Below, piece after piece: positions 45,108 through 53,099 of a stretch of 64,000 nucleotides of DNA. The first letter of the stretch is position 1; each line of letters begins with the position of its first letter. The notes under the pieces are model-generated. The model had not been told where the DNA came from, did no database searches, and was given only the letters and a program-made list of their open reading frames with translations. The stretch lies in contig CAVUHO010000014.1 in the NCBI GenBank assembly GCA_963741385.1, positions 496,001 through 560,000 of the forward strand. Reading direction: 5' to 3'. A program made the translations under genes and the position numbers. The stretch is from Sulfomarinibacter sp963741385 (GTDB lineage Bacteria; Acidobacteriota; Thermoanaerobaculia; Thermoanaerobaculales; Sulfomarinibacteraceae).

Positions 45108-45130
45108 GTTCTCCTCCTCGATCGACGGCC

Positions 45131-46399
45131 TCAGCCGCCGTCTTTCACTCGAAACAGTTGTTCTCCTGCCCGGGGCACCAGCACGATGCCTTCGTCTTCC
45201 CGGCCTTCCCACTCACTGAAATCGACCGTCGCAGGATCCAGATAACCGAGACCGATCGCTTCACAGCGTTCGCGTGGTATGCCGGTCGCCAACGTCACGC
45301 GAATCCGCGCTTTCTCGACGCCGTCGACGAAGGTGCCGCCTCCGCGCAGATGGGTCGAGTGCGCCAGCACGCCCCACGGGATGTGTTTGAAGCGATCCCA
45401 CTGGGCGGTGAAGTAGTCACGCACGTGATAGCCGACCTCATCGAGATAGTGCCCGTGAACATAGGACACCTCGGTGATGTGGGGTGCGTAGATCACGACC
45501 TCGCCATCGTCGACGATCGCCGGTTCGAGCTTGTACATCCCCTTGGCGCCGGTCCAGATGTCGTCGTACATCTCCGGCATCACCGACAAGACCCGTTTGA
45601 AAGGTTGGTCGACCCACACGATGTCGAGCTCGGCTGAGAGTTCGGTCGCCGCCCGCCACGCCTCCTCCATCCCGCCCATGAAGATGCCGTGCAGGTTCTG
45701 CCCGTGCATCACCAGGGCGATCAGGCTCCTCGGTGTCGGAATGAACGACGCGGCCCGGTCGATGAGACGCCGCACGGGTGTCTCACGAACGCCGATGATC
45801 GATTGGCTCGTCACCAGCGCACCGACCCAGTGGGTGGCGTCGATCACCTCCTGACCGGCGACGCCGGGCACGAAATACTTGTTGCCGCCGGAAAAACCGG
45901 CCACCTCGTGTGGAAAGACCGGCCCACAGACCAGAATGTGGTCGTACGGCGTGTTCCCATCCTCGTCGCCGACCAGCCGGTTGAGGCGCACGGCGATGTC
46001 TATCTCGAGCATGCCGTCGGTCTCGGCCGCGACCTCCGAAGCCGGGATCGTACCGAGAGTCGCGAAGGTGTCGGGCGACTCCCAACGGTGGTTGAAGACC
46101 CGCGAGGGGCCCGCCTTCCCATCGACAACGGGAGTCCCGAGGAGCTTCGATTTGGCTGCGTCATCCATCGGCGGATGCGTACCGAGGGCTATGAGGTAGT
46201 CGAGGGCCTCGACCTTCGACCCGAGGACATCGCCGAGCAGACCGAAGAGCGAATTGATCGGCGCCGTCCGCGTCCCGTCCGGGATGACGACCAACACCCG
46301 CCGGCCGGACAACTCCAGTTTGCCGAGTCCTTCGCACACGAGTTCGCGGATCTCGATGTCGCTCAGACTGCGTTCAGTATTGGCGCATTCGACAAACAT
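45131..46399 (-). CDS. LarA-family nickel-pincer racemase/epimerase homologue
   Basis: 422 residues, DUF2088/LarA type. LarA enzymes invert the hydroxyl-bearing carbon of 2-hydroxy acids with a nickel-pincer nucleotide bound to a lysine. Visible motifs: VVIPDGTRTAP (about 37-47), ALGTHPPM with the first catalytic-type His, then FPHEVAGFSGGNKYFVPG with the second His and the cofactor-anchoring Lys position. These equal H108, H174 and K184 of Lactiplantibacillus LarA. Homologues include a D-gluconate 2-epimerase (D-gluconate to D-mannonate), which fits a place between a mannonate-forming SDR and gnd. Another sugar-acid epimerase or a lactate racemase is possible. The cofactor genes larB, larC and larE are not in the window. 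It lies 10 bases after the SDR gene and 23 bases before gnd. Confidence 0.8.
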   Translation of the reverse strand: MFVECANTERSLSDIEIRELVCEGLGKLELSGRRVLVVIPDGTRTAPINSLFGLLGDVLGSKVEALDYLIALGTHPPMDDAAKSKLLGTPVVDGKAGPSRVFNHRWESPDTFATLGTIPASEVAAETDGMLEIDIAVRLNRLVGDEDGNTPYDHILVCGPVFPHEVAGFSGGNKYFVPGVAGQEVIDATHWVGALVTSQSIIGVRETPVRRLIDRAASFIPTPRSLIALVMHGQNLHGIFMGGMEEAWRAATELSAELDIVWVDQPFKRVLSVMPEMYDDIWTGAKGMYKLEPAIVDDGEVVIYAPHITEVSYVHGHYLDEVGYHVRDYFTAQWDRFKHIPWGVLAHSTHLRGGGTFVDGVEKARIRVTLATGIPRERCEAIGLGYLDPATVDFSEWEGREDEGIVLVPRAGEQLFRVKDGG

Positions 46400-46409
46400 G
46401 CGCAGCCCC

Positions 46410-47192
46410 TCAGATGGTCATGGCGGTAAAGCCGCCGTCGACACGGACGATGGAGCCGGTCACGAAACTGGACGCCTTCTCCGCGGCCAACCACACCACA
46501 GCGCCCGCGAGTTCATCGGCCTCGCCGAATCGAGCCATCGGGGTGTGACCCATGATCGACGCGGTACGTTCCTCGGTCAGGAGTTTGCGGTTCTGCTCGG
46601 CCGGGAAAAAGCCCGGAGCGACGGCATTGACCCGGACCCCGCTCGGCGCCCACTCCCGAGCCAGGAACTGCGTCAGGTTGTTGACCCCGGCCTTGGTGAT
46701 CGAGTATGTGAAGACCTTCGAAAGCGGTGGCCCCGATGAGGCCGACGAAATATTGATGATCGAACCGCCCTCACCACGATCCACCATTTCCTTGCCGAAG
46801 ATCTGGCAGGCCAGGAACATGCTCTTGAGGTTGACCGAGAGGATGCGATCCCACTCATCCTGGGTGATGTCGAAGAACGGCGTCCCCGAGTTGATACCGG
46901 GTGCGTTGAGCAGGATGTCGACCCGCCCCCACAGGCTCAGAATCTGGCCCAGGGCATTGCGAAGGTCTTCCTCGCTGGTTGCGTCAGCCGTGATGCCGAG
47001 AGCATCGACTCCGGACTCCTTGCGAATAGTCTTGGCGCGCGCCTCCGCCGCCTCAGAATTGAGGTCGAGGACCGCCACCCGCGCGCCTGCCGCGCCGAGG
47101 GCTTCGGCCATGGCACCGGCCAGCACCCCTCCGGCACCGATCGCCACCGCAACCTTGCCTTCAAGCGAAAACAAATCGTTCAGATAACTCAT
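46410..47192 (-). CDS. SDR oxidoreductase, probable fructuronate/mannonate-type
   Basis: 260 residues, classical short-chain dehydrogenase. The cofactor motif is near residue 17 (AIGAGGVLAGAMAEAL; a GxGGxxG-like variant), NAPG replaces NNAG, the catalytic serine is in IINISSASS and the catalytic pair is Y-x-x-x-K in FTYSITKAG. The closest functional groups are gluconate 5-dehydrogenase, KduD and SDR-type D-mannonate oxidoreductases. Directly after uxaE (ATGA overlap), reduction of fructuronate to mannonate is the best guess. The Asp in AVLDLNSE at the end of strand 2 predicts preference for NAD(H). Confidence 0.85.
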   Translation of the reverse strand: MSYLNDLFSLEGKVAVAIGAGGVLAGAMAEALGAAGARVAVLDLNSEAAEARAKTIRKESGVDALGITADATSEEDLRNALGQILSLWGRVDILLNAPGINSGTPFFDITQDEWDRILSVNLKSMFLACQIFGKEMVDRGEGGSIINISSASSGPPLSKVFTYSITKAGVNNLTQFLAREWAPSGVRVNAVAPGFFPAEQNRKLLTEERTASIMGHTPMARFGEADELAGAVVWLAAEKASSFVTGSIVRVDGGFTAMTI

Positions 47193-48766
47193 GAGATCTC
47201 CCCACCGGCGGTGCCGAAGGGCGCCGTGTGGCGCCTGAAGTGCGTGACCAGATTTTCGAAGTGCGCCGCCTCATGGGTTGCGAGCGCCGTCAGAACACGG
47301 TCTTTGAACAGATAATCTCCGTTCGGGGTCTTTTCGGTCAGTACCCGCCCGAATGTCACGTGCAGCACCTGGCGGGCGTCCTCGTCATCGAAGAGAGCCG
47401 CCAGATCGTCGTCGCTCATGCTCGCGCTCGCCGGCACCCGTTCAAGCTGCGCCGACACGTGGTAGGTGCGCCGCTCGTTTTCGTAGAGCGAGCGCGAAAA
47501 GTCGAGAATCTCCCGGAAGAGGACGGGCTCGCTCGCCGCAATGGTGCGAAGCGCCTCGAGATAGCTCGTGCCCGCCGTCTTGACGTGGACACCCCCGGCG
47601 CCGATATCACCGATCACCTTGTAGACCGAAAACTTGTCGCTCCCGGAATGGATGCTGATCTTGTATGGGCCGAGGGCCTCGGCGATGGCCAGGTGCTTGA
47701 TGTACTCGCGCCGGAAAAGATCGAGATCGCCCCGGTAATCGATGCCTTTTTCGAAGTGGCCGACGAATCGCGGCGCCAGACCCACCCATTGGACACCAAG
47801 CCTGCGCAACTCGGTGGCCACCAAGAAATGCTCGAAAGGCGAGGTCACCGACGCGGTCTCGTCCACCGAGACCTCGACCTCGAAGGGCCTTGCTCCCATG
47901 GTTGCAGCGATGTGGCGGTACATTCTCGCCGCGTGGGCCAGCGACGCCCCGTACTTGACCCACGCCCGGTGGACATCCACAATCCCGGGCTCGAGCACGA
48001 GATCTGACCCGACGCGCAGCGCGGCTCCCGTGTATCGGGCTGCGGCGCCGGCGGGCGTTTCCGCGAGATCGTCCCAAGGAAGGTCGCCAAAGGCCTCTTC
48101 CAGTGCAACCGCATCCATTGCGTCCGCGGCGTCGACAACGTGGTCGCCGGGGTCGATGGTGAACATGGTGAATCCCGCCGCCGCCATCCGTTTGACATCC
48201 TCCGGCGTCTTCAGATGATCGGCGTCCGCGCCCCAATCATCGATCCACCCCTCTTCGATCACCGCCCAGGTGGCCGCATCCATGACTTCGTCCGCAGAAC
48301 GCTCGGTGCGTTCGAGCTCGCGGATGGACTGCTGTGCCAAAACCGGTTTGAATCCGCTGCCCCGCATGGCACGCAAATGCGCGGGTCCGGCCACTCCGAG
48401 ACGGTCCCCAAGACCAAAGGAATCGGCAAGACCGAGCGGTCGGGGCCGTGCGATCTCGTACACCTTTCTCACCGCAACCGCGTTGTGGTGGTCGAGCTCA
48501 CCGCAGCGACACTCCACACCGGGTTCCACCGTCCATTTTTCGCCGGAAAATTTCCCAACCAGGCCGGAGTCCCCTTCCAGATCCACGACGAGGATTCGCC
48601 GCTGATCGCCCAACCGGCCCACCATCAACGCACCTCCGTCGATCCACGCGATGGATCTCGGGGCAACCTCGAGCCCTCCTCCGGACGGCACCTCAATGAC
48701 GAACCTTTCGTCCACTGACTGCGAAGGGTTCCGGCGGATCGATTCGAGTTTTTCGCGGAAGTTCAT
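47189..48766 (-). CDS. uxaE: Tagaturonate 3-epimerase family protein (UxaE)
   Basis: 525 residues. UxaE converts D-tagaturonate to D-fructuronate and so joins galacturonate to the glucuronate branch; it is known from Thermotoga, which lacks the usual tagaturonate reductase. Recognised by GLADSFGLGDRLGVAGPAH (about 112-130), TMFTIDPGDHVV, FEVEVSVDETASVTSPFEH, IHSGSDKFSVYK and VHVKTAGTSYLEALR, with several His/Glu/Asp residues able to bind the catalytic metal. Cytoplasmic. It follows the regulator gene by 15 bases and overlaps the SDR gene by four, so it heads the metabolic part of the operon. Uronate isomerase (UxaC), which would supply tagaturonate, is not in this window. Confidence 0.85.
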   Translation of the reverse strand: MNFREKLESIRRNPSQSVDERFVIEVPSGGGLEVAPRSIAWIDGGALMVGRLGDQRRILVVDLEGDSGLVGKFSGEKWTVEPGVECRCGELDHHNAVAVRKVYEIARPRPLGLADSFGLGDRLGVAGPAHLRAMRGSGFKPVLAQQSIRELERTERSADEVMDAATWAVIEEGWIDDWGADADHLKTPEDVKRMAAAGFTMFTIDPGDHVVDAADAMDAVALEEAFGDLPWDDLAETPAGAAARYTGAALRVGSDLVLEPGIVDVHRAWVKYGASLAHAARMYRHIAATMGARPFEVEVSVDETASVTSPFEHFLVATELRRLGVQWVGLAPRFVGHFEKGIDYRGDLDLFRREYIKHLAIAEALGPYKISIHSGSDKFSVYKVIGDIGAGGVHVKTAGTSYLEALRTIAASEPVLFREILDFSRSLYENERRTYHVSAQLERVPASASMSDDDLAALFDDEDARQVLHVTFGRVLTEKTPNGDYLFKDRVLTALATHEAAHFENLVTHFRRHTAPFGTAGGEIS

Positions 48767-48781
48767 TCAGCCTCCTCGAGC

Positions 48782-49555
48782 TCACGGCCCACTGACTTCG
48801 TCGGTTTCTTCGCGGTTGAGCCCAGCCTTGACCTCGAGGGCCAGCGTGGTCTGCGCCCACTGAAGATGCTCGTCCATTTCACGTCGTGCCGACTCGACAT
48901 CGCCCGCCCTGATCGCCTGGTAGATCCGGCGGTGCTGCTCGGCGGCTTCATCCGCGCCACGCCAGCGATCGACCGTGCTTTTTCGTTGGTCGTAGAAAAG
49001 GTCGGCGACCATTTCCATGATCGCGGCCATCAGCGGATTTCGCGCCGCCGCCGCGACCGCCCGATGAAAACGGATGTCGTGGAGGAGAAAGCGATGGACG
49101 TCGTCGCGGGACGCGAACATCTCCATCACCTCTTCGGAGATCGCGGCCAATTCCTCGCCGCCGGCCCGTTCGGCAGCGAGCCCCGCAAGGTCGATTTCGA
49201 TGACCCGGCGCGTCTCGAAGAGCTCCGACTGGGGAATCCCGTGAAGAGCCGAAAAAATGGACAACGGATTCACATCGAAAAGCGGCGACCCCTCTGATAC
49301 GAAGGTGCCGGCGCCGCGTCGGGCCTCGACAACGCCGACGGTTGCAAGCGACCTGATGCCATCACGGACGCTGGCCCGGCTCACTCCGGTCAACCTGGCC
49401 AGCTCCCGCTCCGGCGGCAGCTGGTCTCCGGCTTTGAGGTCACCACATTCGATGAGGCGACGGATGTGGGCCACGACCAGCGACGCGGCCATGGGAGGAT
49501 CGGCGCAGCCAGGTTCTTTCAGCTCTTCCACGAGATTGTCGCTATTTTTCGACAT
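48782..49555 (-). CDS. FadR-type GntR transcriptional regulator of the uronate locus
   Basis: 257 residues from ATG 49555. The N-terminal winged helix (about 20-90) has the GntR motif LKAGDQLPPERELARLTGVS followed by RDGIRSLATVGVVEARRG. The C-terminal FCD domain (about 110-240) is all-helical; its metal/effector-site residues include D in HDIRFHRAV and H in EQHRRIYQAI, as in uronate regulators such as ExuR and UxuR. A TTG at 49597 would extend the protein by 14 residues, but ATG 49555 puts the operator just upstream of the start, which suits autorepression. It is the first gene of the minus operon and divergent from garR. The likely inducer is a hexuronate or a downstream keto-acid. Confidence 0.9.
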   Translation of the reverse strand: MSKNSDNLVEELKEPGCADPPMAASLVVAHIRRLIECGDLKAGDQLPPERELARLTGVSRASVRDGIRSLATVGVVEARRGAGTFVSEGSPLFDVNPLSIFSALHGIPQSELFETRRVIEIDLAGLAAERAGGEELAAISEEVMEMFASRDDVHRFLLHDIRFHRAVAAAARNPLMAAIMEMVADLFYDQRKSTVDRWRGADEAAEQHRRIYQAIRAGDVESARREMDEHLQWAQTTLALEVKAGLNREETDEVSGP

Positions 49556-49566
49556 TGGTCTGACCA
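49556..49566. promoter_or_regulatory. GntR operator at the regulator start
   Basis: TGGTCTGACCA matches the FadR-subfamily consensus TNGTNNNACNA exactly and touches the gntR start codon. Upstream, a TTTACT/TAGAAT pair with a 16-base spacer (about 49571-49600 on the minus strand) could be the promoter. Confidence 0.75.
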
Positions 49567-49741
49567 CGCGGGATATTCTAACACCATTTGCTCGCAAGTA
49601 AACACCTTCGTGGAAATCATTGATCAGCCTCGATCTTCCAGTCCTGGTCTATGTTCCTAAGGATACCCGACGTCAAGAATCCCACGAACAGAACACCGAT
49701 GACTGTTTACTTCTGCTAGAATTTTCGCGATTTCGATGAAT

Positions 49742-49754
49742 TTGGTCTGACCAA
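49742..49754. promoter_or_regulatory. GntR operator in the garR leader
   Basis: TTGGTCTGACCAA is a perfect inverted repeat around the central base and contains the same 11-base core as the site at 49556-49566. It lies about 20 bases after a TAGAAT box (about 49719-49724) on the garR side, so one regulator should control both arms. Confidence 0.8.
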
Positions 49755-49784
49755 TATCGACGGAGGCCACGAACACAAGGAGCC

Positions 49785-49874
49785 ATGCGGGCGTTCTCAG
49801 CTGGCAGCGCGGAGGCGAACTCGCGGCACGTCGCGCGACTCTTCGAACACCGGATCCGTTACCATTTCCACTGA
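49785..49874 (+). CDS. Possible 29-codon leader peptide upstream of garR
   Basis: ATG 49785 follows AAGGAG by only two bases, which is short for a ribosome site. The 29-residue product ends in RIRYHFH and its TGA lies five bases before a terminator-like hairpin. It has Arg/His-rich content but no run of one regulatory amino acid. It may be a leader peptide or chance. Confidence 0.3.
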   Translation: MRAFSAGSAEANSRHVARLFEHRIRYHFH

Positions 49875-49878
49875 GGAG

Positions 49879-49902
49879 CCGCCACGGGCCCGGCCGTGGC
49901 GG
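49879..49902 (+). terminator. Terminator-like hairpin in the garR leader
   Basis: Nine-base-pair perfect stem CCGCCACGG / CCGTGGCGG followed by ATATTTTG, placed between the operator/promoter region and the garR ribosome site (AGGAGG). In this place it would act as an attenuator rather than a gene end. Confidence 0.5.
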
Positions 49903-49926
49903 ATATTTTGAGGAGGGACTCACTTC

Positions 49927-50829
49927 ATGGCAGAAAGCATCGGATTCATCGGTGTTGGCATCATGGGCCGGCCCATGGTCGGAAACCTCGTCAACGCCGG
50001 CTACCCGGTCACGATCTTCGACCTCGACCGCGCCGCGGTCGAGGCGCTCGAGAACGAGGGTGTGCCGGCGGCCGCCTCGTCGATGGAGGTCGCGGAGAAG
50101 AGCGACGTCGTCATCACGATGCTGCCGGAGGATAGGCACGTCGAGGCCGCCATCCTCGGTTCAAACGGCGTCTTCGCCGGCGCCCGCCCGGGCCAGCTCG
50201 TGATCGACATGAGCACGATCTCCCCGGTCGTCTCCCGGAGGATCGCGACGGAAGGGAAGCAGAGGAAAATCCGCGTGCTCGACGCCCCGGTGAGCGGAGG
50301 CGACAAGGGCGCCATCGCCGGGACCCTGTCGATCATGGTTGGCGGAGATACGGCGGACTTCGAGGCCGCGAAGAAGATTTTCGAGGCGATGGGGAAAACG
50401 ATCACCCACTGCGGCCCTCACGGCGCCGGTCAGGTGGTCAAGGCGTGCAACCAGATCGTGGTGGCCCTGACCATCGAGGCGGTCTCCGAGGCCCTCGTGC
50501 TCGGCTCGAAGGCCGGTGTGCAGCCCGACATCATCCTCGAGGTCCTCGGCGGCGGTCTCGCGGGCAACAAGGTGATGGAGGTCCGCGGTCCAAACTTTCT
50601 GAACCACGACTTCGCGCCGGGTTTCAAGATCAAGCTCCACCGCAAGGACCTCGGGATCATCCTCGCAACCGCCCAGGAGTACGGCGTGGCGCTGCCCGTC
50701 ACCGCCCTCGTCAACCAGATGTTCACCTCGATGGTCAGTGAGGGCCAGGCCGAGTTGGACCACTCGGCGCTGCTGACCCACCTCGAAAAGCTCTCCGGCC
50801 ACGTCATCGGCACCACCCCGAAAGACTGA
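49927..50829 (+). CDS. garR: Tartronate semialdehyde (2-hydroxy-3-oxopropionate) reductase
   Basis: 300 residues, ATG after AGGAGG. Beta-hydroxyacid dehydrogenase family: GFIGVGIMGRPMVGNLVNAG dinucleotide motif at residues 5-24, the substrate motif DAPVSGGDKGAIAGTLSIMVGG (about 118-139) and the catalytic Lys in GAGQVVKACNQ. It reduces tartronate semialdehyde to D-glycerate, the last step of galactarate/glucarate breakdown. Closely related 3-hydroxyisobutyrate dehydrogenases are the alternative, but the garL and garD neighbours support GarR. FDLDR after the second strand suggests NADH use. First gene of the plus arm; a 21-base gap leads to the transporter gene. Confidence 0.9.
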   Translation: MAESIGFIGVGIMGRPMVGNLVNAGYPVTIFDLDRAAVEALENEGVPAAASSMEVAEKSDVVITMLPEDRHVEAAILGSNGVFAGARPGQLVIDMSTISPVVSRRIATEGKQRKIRVLDAPVSGGDKGAIAGTLSIMVGGDTADFEAAKKIFEAMGKTITHCGPHGAGQVVKACNQIVVALTIEAVSEALVLGSKAGVQPDIILEVLGGGLAGNKVMEVRGPNFLNHDFAPGFKIKLHRKDLGIILATAQEYGVALPVTALVNQMFTSMVSEGQAELDHSALLTHLEKLSGHVIGTTPKD

Positions 50830-50850
50830 AGCAGTACCCGCCGACAGGAG

Positions 50851-52212
50851 ATGAAAAACTCCCCTCTCATGCCTACCGCCGCCCACGATCCGCGCCCGAC
50901 GCGCATCCGCTGGCGGATCGTGCTCCTCCTGTTCGCGATCACCGCTGTCAACTACGCAGACAGGGCGACGATCTCGATCGTCGGCACGCAGCTCGCGAGC
51001 GACCTGAAGCTCGACCCTGTCGCCCTCGGCTTCCTGCTCTCCGCCTTCTCGCTCAGCTACGTGACATTGCAGATCCCCGGCGGCTGGCTCCTCGACCGCT
51101 TCGGGTCGAGGCTCGTTTATCTGTGGAGCATCACCCTGTGGTCGGCATTCACCGCCCTGCAGGGCTTCGTGGGTCTCATCGGCAGCGCACGCATCGCGGC
51201 GCGGACGCTCTACGGCCTGCGGCTCTTCCTCGGGGCGGCCGAGGCGCCGTCGTTTCCGGCCAACAGCCGAATCGTCGCGGCCTGGTTCCCCGCCCCGGAG
51301 CGCGGCACCGCCGCCGCCATCTTCAACTCGGCGCAGTACTTCTCGATCGTCCTGTTCTATCCAGTGATGGGTCTGATCACCCAGTACCTCGGCTGGCAGT
51401 ACGTGTTCTGGACGATGGGGGCGCTGGGGCTCGCCTTCGCCGTGATCTGGCCGCGCGTGGTCCATGCTCCACGTGACCACCCACGGGCCAACGAAGCCGA
51501 GATCGCGTTGATCGAGAAGGGTGGCGGTCTCGTCGATCTCGATCGCCGGGGAAATACCGGCGGCGGTGGTTTCCGCTGGACCGACCTCGGCCACATGCTC
51601 GCCCACCGGATGCTGCTCGGGATCTTCCTCGGCCAGTACTGCATCAACGTCATCACCTGGTTCTTCCTCACCTGGTTCCCGATCTACCTCGTCAAGGACC
51701 GCGGCATGACGATCCTCAAGGTCGGATTCGTCGCCGTTCTGCCGGCGCTCTGCGGTTTCGTCGGCGGTGTGCTCGGCGGCCTGGTATCCGACGCGCTGCT
51801 GCGGCGCGGTTGGTCGTTGAGCGCGGCCCGCAAGACGCCGATCGTCGCCGGGATGTTCGTCGCCTCGTCGATCGTCGCCTGCAACTACGTCTCCACCGAG
51901 TGGGCCGTGATCTTCTTCATGAGCCTGGCCTTCTTCGGCAAGGGCGTGGGCGCCCTCGGGTGGGCTCTCATGTCCGACGTCGCACCCAGGACCGCCACCG
52001 GGCTGGCCGGCGGGTTGTTCAACACCTTCGGCAATCTCGCCGGCGTCGTGACCCCGATCGTGATCGGCTACATTCTGAGCAGCACCGGTTCATTCAAAGG
52101 AGCGCTCGTCTACGTGGGGGCGCACGCCCTGCTCGCGACGGTGAGCTTCGTCTTCATCGCCGGCACCATCCGGCGGATCGAGCTCCAACCGGCGCGGGAA
52201 TCGACAGCCTGA
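50851..52212 (+). CDS. MFS transporter, anion:cation symporter family (sugar-acid uptake)
   Basis: 453 residues with about twelve hydrophobic segments. The first is IVLLLFAITAVNYADRATIS; NYxDR is typical of the ACS family that includes GudP, GarP, ExuT and the galactonate carrier. The loop 2-3 motif GGWLLDRFGSR corresponds to the MFS signature. The long central loop (about 205-250) carries the GGG stretch. It probably imports galactarate, glucarate or hexuronate with H+. A SD-like AGGAG lies directly against ATG 50851; ATG 50869 is an alternative. It lies between garR and garL, which supports a galactarate/uronate substrate. Confidence 0.9.
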   Translation: MKNSPLMPTAAHDPRPTRIRWRIVLLLFAITAVNYADRATISIVGTQLASDLKLDPVALGFLLSAFSLSYVTLQIPGGWLLDRFGSRLVYLWSITLWSAFTALQGFVGLIGSARIAARTLYGLRLFLGAAEAPSFPANSRIVAAWFPAPERGTAAAIFNSAQYFSIVLFYPVMGLITQYLGWQYVFWTMGALGLAFAVIWPRVVHAPRDHPRANEAEIALIEKGGGLVDLDRRGNTGGGGFRWTDLGHMLAHRMLLGIFLGQYCINVITWFFLTWFPIYLVKDRGMTILKVGFVAVLPALCGFVGGVLGGLVSDALLRRGWSLSAARKTPIVAGMFVASSIVACNYVSTEWAVIFFMSLAFFGKGVGALGWALMSDVAPRTATGLAGGLFNTFGNLAGVVTPIVIGYILSSTGSFKGALVYVGAHALLATVSFVFIAGTIRRIELQPARESTA

Positions 52213-52300
52213 AGGTCGGGCCCTTCGACCCGGCCGCAGGCGACTGGTAGACTTCGGCGGACGTTTCTTAAACGGGGCGGCGCGGCTGGAGGCAGACCCG

Positions 52301-53089
52301 GTGGGGATGAAGAACCTCAAAAAGCGACTTCACGATGGCCAGACGCTGGTCGGCTGTTTCTTGAACCTCGGCTCCCCGCTCACCGCCGAGATCATGGGGC
52401 GCGCCGGGTACGACTTCGCCGTCGTCGATCTCGAGCACGGCAGCGGCACGGAGGCGGACGTGCTGGCCCAACTCCACGCGCTCGAGGCCACCGCCGCCGG
52501 CGTGATTGTTCGCGTCGAATCGCACGAGCGCCAGCGCGCCCACCGGGTCCTCGATCTCGGCGCCGAGGGGATCATGTTCCCGAAGGTGGATTCGGCCCCC
52601 GAAGCCACGAAGGCGGTGGCCGGGCTCCGCTACCCGCCGCAGGGCGTGCGCGGCGTGGCGTCGGCCAACCGCGCCTGCGAATTCGGTGCCACCTACCGCG
52701 ACTACATGGAGGCCACACCGTCCACCTTGCTCGGCGTCGTGCAGATCGAGTCGGAGAGCGCCCTTGCCTCGGTCGAAGCCATCGCCGCGGTCGACGGCGC
52801 CGACGTATTGTTCGTCGGTCCGATGGACCTCACCCAGAGCCTCGGCATCCTGGCTCAGTTCGACCACCCGCGTTACGGCGAAGCGCTCGAGACCGTGTCG
52901 GCCGCGGCGCGCCGCCACGGCAAGTCGCTCGGCGTGCTGATGGCTCGACCCGAGGACTTCGACCGGTACCATGCGCTCGGATTCCGGTTCATCGCCTGCG
53001 GGTCCGACGGGACGCTGCTCAACACCGGCGCCCGCCGGCAGATGGAGCTGCTCGCTGCCGCCCGAACCCGTTGCACAGGCAGGTCCTGA
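52301..53089 (+). CDS. garL: HpcH/HpaI-family aldolase, probable 5-keto-4-deoxy-D-glucarate aldolase
   Basis: 262 residues from GTG 52301, eight bases after GGAGG; ATG 52307 is also in frame. Class II pyruvate aldolase: VVDLEHGSG with metal/active-site residues, RVESHERQRAHRVLDLGAEG, RYPPQGVRGVA, VQIESESAL with the metal-binding Glu and FVGPMDLTQSLG with the metal-binding Asp. GarL splits 5-keto-4-deoxyglucarate to pyruvate and tartronate semialdehyde, the substrate of GarR two genes upstream. HpaI-type homoprotocatechuate aldolase is excluded by context rather than by a decisive residue. It ends 10 bases before garD. Confidence 0.88.
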   Translation: MGMKNLKKRLHDGQTLVGCFLNLGSPLTAEIMGRAGYDFAVVDLEHGSGTEADVLAQLHALEATAAGVIVRVESHERQRAHRVLDLGAEGIMFPKVDSAPEATKAVAGLRYPPQGVRGVASANRACEFGATYRDYMEATPSTLLGVVQIESESALASVEAIAAVDGADVLFVGPMDLTQSLGILAQFDHPRYGEALETVSAAARRHGKSLGVLMARPEDFDRYHALGFRFIACGSDGTLLNTGARRQMELLAAARTRCTGRS

Positions 53090-53099
53090 GGAGCCGGCC

